Source: CAYYBE01 sp964470345
GTDB taxonomy: Bacteria; Babelota; Babeliae; Babelales; Babelaceae
DNA length: 13,247 bases
Assembly: GCA_964470345.1 (NCBI GenBank)
Contig: CAYYBE010000016.1
Span: 1 to 13,247 of the forward strand
Direction of reading: 5' to 3'
Part shown: piece after piece, positions 7,227 through 13,247 of the stretch
How the letters are laid out: each line of letters starts with the position of its first letter
Position numbering within the stretch: position 1 is the first letter of the stretch
Position numbers and translations under genes: made by a program
The notes under the pieces: model-generated
Database searches by the model: none
What the model was told of the DNA's origin: nothing
What the model saw: only the letters and a program-made list of their open reading frames with translations

Positions 7227-8336
7227 AGGGAATATGTTGAGTGAATGAGTGCCGAGAGCTTCAGCTTTTTGTGTCAGCTCTTGGTTGGTTAATAGTTCAC
7301 TGGTAGCACCCATTCCCTTGACGACATGAGCGCTATTAATTATCCCGCGGATCACGGCCTGTTCAGGGGTGTACTCCTGAAGTAAACTGCCAACAAACGT
7401 TGAGCCAAAGGCATCCCCTGCCCCGACCGTGCTTGCGATACCGAGCTTAAGACTTGGGTGGAAAAGAATTTTTTGGGGGGTGTACACATAGACGCCCTCA
7501 GAACCATTGGTAATGACAATAACGCGAGGGCCGTACGCTGCAATGCGGGTGCAATAGTCAACCAGCGACATGCGTACCTGTTTTTCTTCAAGAAACGTCG
7601 TTAACAGTTCGGGAGGTGTGCTTGTTGAGACTTGCAGCGTCGGTGTTTTAGGGTTTGTTTTTTGTGTCGATGCCAAATAGCTGGCAAGTAAGCGAGCTTC
7701 ATGTGCATTAAGAATAAAAATGTCGACGTGTGGTAAGGCCTGAAGCAAAAGTGGGATCATTGTGGGTGTGAGTTGGCAGGAGCCGGGGTTCGTAGCGATG
7801 CATTTTGGGGTTTTGTTGTTTGTTTTTTGTTTTGCATAGGTTGTTAGGATAGGCAAAAGTGCGGCAGCTTTTCCTGCAAGGGCGGTAATATAGAGGCAAT
7901 CATGATTATCAATGATATCAAAGGGCAGATCTTGTTCTTGTAATGTCCCGTTTGCACCACGATAAACAAAAATGGTTCTGTTGCCGGATAGTGAAGGTAA
8001 AATGCATGAAATTCCTGTTTTTACTTTGCTTGAGACAGCATGGCTTGCAATATCGATACCAGCTTTTGCTAGGTAATCAACAATAAATTTACCGGAGCTA
8101 TCGTTGCCAACTTTGAAAAATGCGCTGACAATAAAGCCCTGTTTTTTAAAGGAAATAGCGCTGTTGGTTGCTCCACCGCCTGTGGCATAGTGGAGGTCAG
8201 TGACGTCCAGTTTAGCTCCCTCTTCCAAGAGTAAATATTTTTTATGATCTTGTGCGCATGTGGGAAGTTGGTCTTTTGCGTCTTGTTGAAGAAAAATATC
8301 CTGTGTTGCTCCGCCAATAGTTACAATCGTTTTCAT
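7218..8336 (-). CDS. PfkB/ribokinase-family kinase
   Basis: This is a cytosolic ATP-dependent kinase for a sugar, nucleoside or similar small alcohol; the substrate cannot be read from the sequence. The 372 residues show a glycine-rich N-terminal motif in YATGGGATNSAISF (50-63), the strand-turn VITNGSEGVYVY (274-285), and the C-terminal signature TVGAGDAFGSTFVGSLL (303-319) with anion-hole glycines and catalytic base D308. It is longer than a typical ribokinase (about 310) mainly through insertions near 165-180 and 222-262, which are rich in Thr, Lys and Pro. The ATG at 8336 follows GGCAGGAACC; a TTG at 8348 would add four residues and has no better RBS. It lies upstream of atpDC on the same strand, and is divergent from the outer-membrane protein gene across 148 bases in which I found no convincing promoter. 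Confidence 0.9.
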   Translation of the reverse strand: MKTIVTIGGATQDIFLQQDAKDQLPTCAQDHKKYLLLEEGAKLDVTDLHYATGGGATNSAISFKKQGFIVSAFFKVGNDSSGKFIVDYLAKAGIDIASHAVSSKVKTGISCILPSLSGNRTIFVYRGANGTLQEQDLPFDIIDNHDCLYITALAGKAAALLPILTTYAKQKTNNKTPKCIATNPGSCQLTPTMIPLLLQALPHVDIFILNAHEARLLASYLASTQKTNPKTPTLQVSTSTPPELLTTFLEEKQVRMSLVDYCTRIAAYGPRVIVITNGSEGVYVYTPQKILFHPSLKLGIASTVGAGDAFGSTFVGSLLQEYTPEQAVIRGIINSAHVVKGMGATSELLTNQELTQKAEALGTHSLNIFPLS

Positions 8337-8471
8337 GGTTCCTGCCAATTGTTAATGGGACCTGCTTGTTGCTCATGAGTCTACTTATTTTTTGCGTAAG
8401 CATACAAGATTGTTGACTTTTATCTGCTGGACTCACCAAACTTCTTACGTACACAAAACACTCTCAATTAT

Positions 8472-8477
8472 AAGGAG
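8472..8477 (+). promoter_or_regulatory. Ribosome-binding site deciding the GTG start at 8485
   Basis: AAGGAG lies seven bases before GTG 8485. It selects this start over the in-frame ATG at 8392, which would place 31 extra residues before the signal peptide. Confidence 0.8.
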
Positions 8478-8484
8478 ATTTCTC

Positions 8485-10338
8485 GTGAAACGTATCTATC
8501 TAGGCTTAAGCGTACTATTGCTTGTTTCAAGCGCGTCGGTGCTGGCAGATTGCAAGCCACAGCAAACGCAAGATCCACGTGTTATTGGTGGGCAAACGTA
8601 TCTAACGATTATTCCTCGCTCTGCAAATTCCAATACTGCACTTAAATTTATGCCGCTTGTGTATAAACCTGGTACAGGTAATTGGGTTTTCGGGCTTGAT
8701 GCAGCGGTTGAATATACACGCTCATTTGATGGTAAAGATTTAGCAAAAGGAATGGTTGGATCAGATACGCTGATTTTCGAAGGGCTCTATTCGCCATTGA
8801 GCCAAGCGTTTAACCGAAATAGTTTTGCATTAGTTGCTGATTATTTTGGATTTGCACCTTCCACGGCTCCTACTTCTTTGACTTTTAATCCACGTATTGA
8901 AGATGTCAATCTTCATGTACAGAGTTACGCAGGCTTTGATTGTTGGCTTGAAGGATTATATGCACAAGTAAATTTTACTTTTTCTCACCAAAAACGAAAT
9001 CTGTTTGCAGGGTGTGATTGTCAGGATGTAGCAGCTACCGGTACGGGAAGATTCCCCGCTGGTTATATGTCAGAAACTGCAGCTCTAGCGACGACTGATA
9101 TGCAAGTTGCGTTGGGCGGGAACTTTACCTTTGGAGACATGCGAACGCCATGGAAGTATGGCAAATTCAAATTTGGGAGCATGCATAAAAATGCGGTTGC
9201 CGGGGTTGATCTGATTTTGGGGTATGATTTCTGGAAAACCGAAGCCGGTTCATTAGGAATCTATGCACAATATACAGCACCAACGGGAAACAAGTCGTGT
9301 GCTGATTTTGTCTTTGCTCCTGTGGTTGGTAATGGAAAACATCATGAGATCGGTGCAGGCTTGCGTGCAAGTTGCAAGCTATGGGAAAACGATTGTGACG
9401 AGAACTTGTATGCGTACTTTGACGGGCATGTGACATCGCTGTTAAAAAACCACCAAGTGCGCTCATTTGATTTTATCTATAAAGGGCAAAATGCTGTTTT
9501 CTCAAATACTATGAGCAGATACGCGCTGTTAAAAGAGTTGACGCCAAATAATGGTGCTACCGGTTATGATTACGCGGGACAACTTATTAATGCAATTAAT
9601 TTCACAACGCGCAATGTTGCGGTTCGTGTACCAGTAAAAGGCGATGCAACGCTTCGCTTTATCTACACACGTGGATGTTTTGATTTTGGCTTTGGTTATA
9701 ATATGTACGGTCACAGCAATGAAAAAATAGGCTGTCTTGACAACTTAGCTTGCAATGCTGATCTTGCCGGAAAAACCTATGGACTTAAGGGCGAGAATGG
9801 AACGTACTATTTCAGATATGTAAGTGATGGTGCTAATCTCACTGCCGCAGTACCATTCGCGCAACGCACCAATGCTACTGCATCGACTTCTGCGATGATG
9901 GGATTCACCCCATCTGGAGCAGCGTTTGAAGCTGCGGTCGATAACTATGTAAGCGCAACTTCTTCAGGGTCTGTTGCAACGCCAGGGTACATTAAGGCGG
10001 TAGACTGGACATCGGCCGAGGCAAGTGAAGTAACGGCTCCTTCGCTTCCTATGGATGCAAACAATTTGTTGGGGACAATAACCGTTGGTAATGCGCAGAA
10101 TTATCCAGACGGCTCTTATTCAAACTCTGCAATTGCAGTGACAACGGCTGATCTTGATAAAGAATCAGGTAAGGCACCTCGTCAACTTACCCATAAAGGC
10201 TTTGTAACGATGAACTACACCTGGAAGAATTGCAGCTGGGCTCCATACTTTGGCATTGGCGCTGAAGTAGAAGGTGGTCGTCGCAACACTGACCTCAAGC
10301 AATGGGGTGTTTGGGTGAAGGGTGGATTCTCATTCTAA
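8485..10338 (+). CDS. Predicted outer-membrane beta-barrel protein, cysteine-rich
   Basis: The protein has a clear Sec signal peptide (MKRIYLGLSVLLLVSSASVLA, cleavage before residue 22; no lipobox) and ends WVKGGFSF, a terminal aromatic as recognised by the BAM machinery. Between these, many alternating strands with aromatic girdles are visible, such as WVFGLDAAVEYTRSF (67-81), LYAQVNFTFSH (158-168), LGIYAQYTAPTG (257-268) and FDFGFGYNMYGH (399-410). The mature part has eleven cysteines, several in close pairs (C177/C179, C297/C304, C417/C423), which would suit disulfides in surface loops. I do not recognise a named porin family; it could be a structural surface protein or a pore. The GTG at 8485 is chosen because AAGGAG lies at 8472-8477 with seven bases of spacing and the signal peptide follows at once; the frame is open 31 codons further upstream but that stretch has no signal-like sequence. 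A very strong terminator follows. Confidence 0.8.
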   Translation: MKRIYLGLSVLLLVSSASVLADCKPQQTQDPRVIGGQTYLTIIPRSANSNTALKFMPLVYKPGTGNWVFGLDAAVEYTRSFDGKDLAKGMVGSDTLIFEGLYSPLSQAFNRNSFALVADYFGFAPSTAPTSLTFNPRIEDVNLHVQSYAGFDCWLEGLYAQVNFTFSHQKRNLFAGCDCQDVAATGTGRFPAGYMSETAALATTDMQVALGGNFTFGDMRTPWKYGKFKFGSMHKNAVAGVDLILGYDFWKTEAGSLGIYAQYTAPTGNKSCADFVFAPVVGNGKHHEIGAGLRASCKLWENDCDENLYAYFDGHVTSLLKNHQVRSFDFIYKGQNAVFSNTMSRYALLKELTPNNGATGYDYAGQLINAINFTTRNVAVRVPVKGDATLRFIYTRGCFDFGFGYNMYGHSNEKIGCLDNLACNADLAGKTYGLKGENGTYYFRYVSDGANLTAAVPFAQRTNATASTSAMMGFTPSGAAFEAAVDNYVSATSSGSVATPGYIKAVDWTSAEASEVTAPSLPMDANNLLGTITVGNAQNYPDGSYSNSAIAVTTADLDKESGKAPRQLTHKGFVTMNYTWKNCSWAPYFGIGAEVEGGRRNTDLKQWGVWVKGGFSF

Positions 10339-10352
10339 GCCTTCATACTTTT

Positions 10353-10411
10353 AAAAGACAAGAACGCAGAGGCCCGGGGATTCCCCGGGCCTCTGCGTTC
10401 TTGTCTTTTTT
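10353..10411. terminator. 27-bp perfect hairpin terminator
   Basis: Bases 10353-10379 pair perfectly with 10383-10409 around a three-base loop (ATT). The core is GC-rich (GGCCCGGGG) and the right arm runs into six Ts (10406-10411). The left arm begins AAAA, so the minus strand also ends in TTTT. It lies 15 bases after the outer-membrane protein stop and should end its transcript efficiently, and possibly act in both directions. Bases 10412-10501 hold no gene and no confident promoter. Confidence 0.95.
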
Positions 10412-10501
10412 GTTGCGTACCGGTTAATGTGCTAAATTACTAAACGGTAGTGTTGTAGTTGAATAATGTATTGATGACAGTATTTGTCGAGGAAAAGTAG
10501 C

Positions 10502-10918
10502 ATGAAATTGATCAAATATTTTCGCATAATCTGTATTGCAGCTATTTCATTGGTACTGCAGCGTGAGGCGTGTGCAGCTTTAGGAGCAACTACTTAGTAT
10601 ACGCCCATTACCAGGAGTGTGCGTATGTACGCCAGTTCTTATAAAACTTGGAGAATGGTGCATCCTCGTTTGGCAACATCGAGTGACGTACTTGTACTAG
10701 CCGGTGCTCTTATATGGGTGCTTAATCATTTTATTAAACCTGTGAATTCTCATCCCCGACAAGTCTTTTTTCATAATGCACCTGATTCTGAAGAGCTATC
10801 TTTTTATCCTGATGACCAGAAATCCGATGCCCCCAACCTTGCGCCCGACATACCTGAAGATGGAGATAACTCGGATGAGGCGTTAACCAGGCAGGTATTT
10901 AATCCGCCCTCTTTATAG
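10502..10918 (+). pseudogene. Short anchor-module paralogue interrupted by an in-frame TAG
   Basis: The frame starts at ATG 10502 (GAGGA at 10489-10493, eight bases upstream) with a signal peptide ending in REACAALGATT, then meets TAG at 10595-10597 and continues open in the same frame to the stop at 10916-10918. The sequence after the stop (YTPITRSVRMYASSYKTW...) matches 20 of 26 residues of the next gene (YSPITKGVRICASSYKSW...), and the TAG falls exactly where that gene has a tryptophan codon (TGG), so one G-to-A change explains it. After a hydrophobic segment (DVLVLAGALIWVLNHFI) the protein diverges into an acidic, proline-containing tail and stops; it has no hydrolase domain. It is probably a recently disabled gene. 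Reinitiation downstream cannot be excluded. Confidence 0.7.
10625..10918 (+). CDS. Open part of the interrupted paralogue (97 residues, possible reinitiation product)
   Basis: The ATG at 10625 has AGGAG at 10613-10617, seven bases upstream, so the part after the TAG could be translated by itself. A GTG at 10619 is also in frame but lies one base after the AGGAG. The product would have no classical signal peptide, but its hydrophobic segment could act as a signal anchor, leaving an acidic tail of about 60 residues. I recognise no function. It is listed separately because an annotator would see it as an intact hypothetical gene; I think it is more likely the remains of the frame that begins at 10502. 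Confidence 0.4.
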   Translation: MYASSYKTWRMVHPRLATSSDVLVLAGALIWVLNHFIKPVNSHPRQVFFHNAPDSEELSFYPDDQKSDAPNLAPDIPEDGDNSDEALTRQVFNPPSL

Positions 10919-11035
10919 AAAGTTTTTAAAGAATTCTTGCGCTTTACGCCACCTTTTGTCTCCCTGGCCTGTATCTGCTACAGTTGTTATAACACTTAAC
11001 AATGAACAAAATTGCTGAAAACAGAGGTAGGCCGT

Positions 11036-12181
11036 ATGAAGAATTTCGCTTTGAAACAAGATTTAAGCAAATGCTTGAGTGGGCTACTTCTGGGAATGCT
11101 CTTTATTTTCCCTGGCCAAGCCTGTGCGGCGTCAATTCCTAACGCTTGGTACTCCCCGATTACCAAAGGCGTACGTATCTGCGCCAGCTCTTATAAAAGT
11201 TGGAGAATGGTTCATCCTCGCTTAGCAAAAACAGCCGAAATTACTGCGGTTATGTGCGGCGCTTTATGGACGCTCGATCGTATCATCAATCGTCCAGTTC
11301 ATATTCCACAGCTTCCCGTTTATTGTGACCGTGATCAAGCAGCAGTGCCTTCTTGCCAAGCTCAAGAAAAGGACCAAAAGCGAGAAACAGCATTTCTTTT
11401 TGCCCATGGGTTGGGTGGGGATGAAAATCAGATGAGCTTTTATAGGCGTGCAGAGCTGGTAGCAAATACTACTCGTAGTCTTACTTCTTCTTGTTACGCC
11501 CCGCATTTTAATGATCAGTTCTTTGGTATTAGTTTTCGGTCATCTCTTGGTCAAGATGGTGATATTACCTGCTTAGCAGATGCTTACCAAGCATGGGCCG
11601 TTGATAACAAGGGAGGGGGGCATGGTAAAAACATTGTTCTTTGTGGCGTTTCTCGTGGCGCATCCACAATCATTAACTTTATGGCTCGAGCTCAATATAA
11701 TCAGGTAAAGGCGCTTGTGCTTGAGTCTCCCTTTGATACAGTTACTAGTGTTATTGACGGAGTCTTGGGGTGGTCAGCTTGGATTCCTGGTTTAAGCTGG
11801 CTAGGGAGACGTTTGATTATAAAAGGGGTGAATCCTGCTTATAATCCACAAGGGGTGCAGCCGATTGAGGTTGTTGATAAAATCCAGCAAGACGTTCCTA
11901 TTCTTTTAGTCTGTTCAAAAGAAGATAGATTAATTTCTTACATTGCTACCGTACGCCTCTATAAAAAATTAAAGAAGCAGGGCCGTCAAAATGTCTATCT
12001 TCTGATCTGCCAATCAGGGCCTCATGCAAATATTTTGAACCATGCTGACGCATTCCGTTACCGTAATGTTACCCATGCATTCTATCGACGCTATGGCTTG
12101 TGGCATATTCCTGCATACGCTCATGCGGGTCAGCAAGATTTTCACGACAATTGTCAGCCCGACGCAGCAGATTTGATATAA
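11036..12181 (+). CDS. Exported/anchored alpha/beta hydrolase
   Basis: This is a predicted serine hydrolase (esterase, lipase or peptidase-like; substrate unknown) outside the cytoplasm. Residues 12-32 form a signal peptide ending GQACAAS. Residues 36-66 are the module shared with the preceding broken gene, and 67-85 are moderately hydrophobic. The alpha/beta-hydrolase fold covers about 117-355: the oxyanion motif FAHGLGGDE (122-130), the nucleophile elbow GVSRG with S206, an acid candidate D297 in CSKEDRLIS, and the histidine H330 in SGPHANIL. Triad order and spacing fit the family; D297 and H330 are assigned by position. The start is ATG 11036 with AGAGG at 11023-11027, eight bases upstream; a TTG at 11012 would only add eight residues before the signal peptide. 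The WD40 gene follows after 27 bases and is probably cotranscribed. The 117 bases upstream have only weak promoter-like hexamers. Confidence 0.87.
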   Translation: MKNFALKQDLSKCLSGLLLGMLFIFPGQACAASIPNAWYSPITKGVRICASSYKSWRMVHPRLAKTAEITAVMCGALWTLDRIINRPVHIPQLPVYCDRDQAAVPSCQAQEKDQKRETAFLFAHGLGGDENQMSFYRRAELVANTTRSLTSSCYAPHFNDQFFGISFRSSLGQDGDITCLADAYQAWAVDNKGGGHGKNIVLCGVSRGASTIINFMARAQYNQVKALVLESPFDTVTSVIDGVLGWSAWIPGLSWLGRRLIIKGVNPAYNPQGVQPIEVVDKIQQDVPILLVCSKEDRLISYIATVRLYKKLKKQGRQNVYLLICQSGPHANILNHADAFRYRNVTHAFYRRYGLWHIPAYAHAGQQDFHDNCQPDAADLI

Positions 12182-12208
12182 AAACATGAAGTAACGAAGG
12201 AGAAACGA

Positions 12209-13247
12209 ATGATGAACAACAAAGTTTTATTGACTACGCAACATCTTTTCGTACTCCTGACTCTCTCCGTTCCTCTAGCGACGATCTACAATATTCGTGC
12301 TGGCTCAGCCTCCCGTTCGCTTATTTCCCGAGCAATTACCTCTGTCCGTAATCACCCGATTATGACGGCGGCGGGTGTGGTTGGCGGTGGGTATTTGTTG
12401 TACAAGTGGTTGGCAAAGAAAAATCTATTTCGCTTAAGGCAAGTTGCGCCGGTTATCGATCGACCTACAAACAACGCTGCCGATCATCTTGCCGATATTG
12501 ACCCTGTAACTCTTGCGCATACCAAGCGACGAGAAAATGCATTGAAGAAGACAGTAGCGCCTTATTATGTGACGCAAATTACAAAGACGCGAGCCCAAGA
12601 GATTGAAGAGGTCACAGGTCTTTTTCCGGAAATAGTAGGTATTATTGGCGGGTTAGAACAAGTTGTATTTGAGGGTAATTGTACACAGACTTTGCATATA
12701 TCAAACAATCTGGGTTCTCTGATTTCCATATTTCCTGATGGTCGTCGGTTTGTTTTAGGAGCAGCTGATTATACAATAACAGTCTTGGATGTGGTAACAG
12801 GTCGTTACAGTCACAAATTGGCTGGGCATACAGATTTTGTTTATTCAGGTGCAATCTTGCCCGATGGTCGGCTTGCTTCGGGTTCGAAAGATGGCTTAAT
12901 CATGATCTGGAATTTGAAAACAGATAGCTGTGACAAAGTATTGGAAGGACATACAGATACAATTAATTCATTCGTTGTACTGCCTGATGGACGGCTTGCT
13001 TCAGCTGGTGACAAAACGATAAGAATTTGGAATACAGAAACAGGTTCTTGTGAACAGATACTGCTCGGGCATAGATATGGAATTCAGTCATTGGCGGTAT
13101 TGCCTGATGGTCGGCTTGCTTCGGGTAGTTATGATAAAACGATAAGAATTTGGAATATTAAGACTGGTACATGTGATTTGGAATTGCAAGGTCATACAAG
13201 TTTGATTAAATCAGTGGTAGTGTTGCGAGATGGACGACTTGCTTCAG
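12209..13247 (+). CDS. Exported/anchored WD40-repeat protein, cut by the window edge
   Basis: The frame opens at ATG 12209 (AAGGAG at 12197-12202, six bases upstream; a second ATG follows immediately) and is still open at the last base, giving 346 residues so far. Residues 6-32 look like a signal peptide or anchor (LLTTQHLFVLLTLSVPLATIY). A second hydrophobic stretch, TAAGVVGGGYLLYKWL (53-68), follows an HP motif and is capped by lysines. A basic/helical linker spans about 95-150. From about 160 there are WD40 blades: one degenerate (160-204), then blades with GH at 206, 247, 287 and 328 and WN at 234, 274 and 315, spaced 40-41 residues. Each carries the phrase LPDGRLAS or a close variant. 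WD40 propellers bind proteins; export suggests a partner in the envelope or host. Total blade number is unknown because the gene is truncated here. Confidence 0.9.
   Translation, partial: MMNNKVLLTTQHLFVLLTLSVPLATIYNIRAGSASRSLISRAITSVRNHPIMTAAGVVGGGYLLYKWLAKKNLFRLRQVAPVIDRPTNNAADHLADIDPVTLAHTKRRENALKKTVAPYYVTQITKTRAQEIEEVTGLFPEIVGIIGGLEQVVFEGNCTQTLHISNNLGSLISIFPDGRRFVLGAADYTITVLDVVTGRYSHKLAGHTDFVYSGAILPDGRLASGSKDGLIMIWNLKTDSCDKVLEGHTDTINSFVVLPDGRLASAGDKTIRIWNTETGSCEQILLGHRYGIQSLAVLPDGRLASGSYDKTIRIWNIKTGTCDLELQGHTSLIKSVVVLRDGRLAS
12841..13247 (+). repeat. Tandem DNA repeats encoding WD40 blades
   Basis: Within the WD40 gene a unit of about 120-126 bases recurs in register. The best-conserved core is GATGGTCGGCTTGCTTC and close variants, seen at about 12862, 12977, 13108 and 13229. 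ACGATAAGAATTTGGAAT occurs twice (13016-13033 and 13139-13156). Conservation at the DNA level suggests recent blade duplication or gene conversion. Confidence 0.8.

Noticed and set aside
8392..8484. ATG at 8392 as the start of the outer-membrane protein
   Set aside because: The 31 extra residues precede a textbook signal peptide and there is no RBS, whereas GTG 8485 has AAGGAG at ideal distance.
10595..10597. TAG read as a sense codon (recoding or altered genetic code)
   Set aside because: nfo ends naturally with TAG, and one isolated TAG opposite a TGG in the paralogue is more simply a point mutation.
1..13247. CRISPR arrays, tRNA or rRNA genes, insertion sequences, integrase or attachment sites
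   Set aside because: Looked for on both strands; no spaced short repeats, no tRNA-like cloverleaf, no transposase-like frame and no terminal inverted repeats with target duplications were seen.

Overview
The window reads as a stretch of chromosome from a Gram-negative bacterium with a reduced, host-associated style of gene content. It carries a predicted outer-membrane beta-barrel protein, several Sec-type signal peptides, a secreted or anchored WD40-repeat protein and an exported alpha/beta hydrolase beside an F-type ATP synthase gene pair. This mix suggests an intracellular symbiont or parasite of protists, most like Candidatus Dependentiae (TM6/Babeliae). That placement is an inference from gene style; no rRNA or other phylogenetic marker beyond atpD is present.

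Layout. 51-953 (+) is endonuclease IV (nfo), followed by a perfect 12-bp hairpin. 1203-2219 (-) is a polytopic polyprenyl-phosphate aminosugar-1-phosphate transferase of the MraY/WecA family. 2220-2508 holds no convincing gene but contains a long imperfect hairpin. 2509-2640 (-) is a 43-residue predicted secreted peptide with its own good promoter and ribosome-binding site. It is divergent from 2732-5470 (+), a 912-residue protein with about seven membrane segments, GAF-like and PAS-like regions, a decayed sigma54-activator AAA+ domain and a C-terminal Fis-type helix-turn-helix. 5485-7142 (-) is an atpD-atpC pair (F1 beta and a short epsilon) that overlaps by four bases and has its own near-consensus promoter. 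7218-8336 (-) is a PfkB-family kinase. 8485-10338 (+) is a predicted outer-membrane beta-barrel protein closed by a 27-bp perfect terminator hairpin.

10502 to the right edge (+) is a run of three exported or anchored proteins that share an N-terminal plan (signal peptide, short spacer with an HP motif, hydrophobic segment) but differ after it. The first is a short paralogue broken by an in-frame TAG, the second is an alpha/beta hydrolase with an intact apparent Ser-Asp-His triad, and the third is a WD40-repeat protein that runs off the window and is still open at base 13247.

How the genes relate. Most are independent housekeeping or envelope functions. The two items that stand out are the membrane-anchored pseudo-enhancer-binding protein beside a divergent secreted peptide, a possible peptide/receptor-regulator pair, and the tandem cassette of anchor-module proteins with different effector domains.
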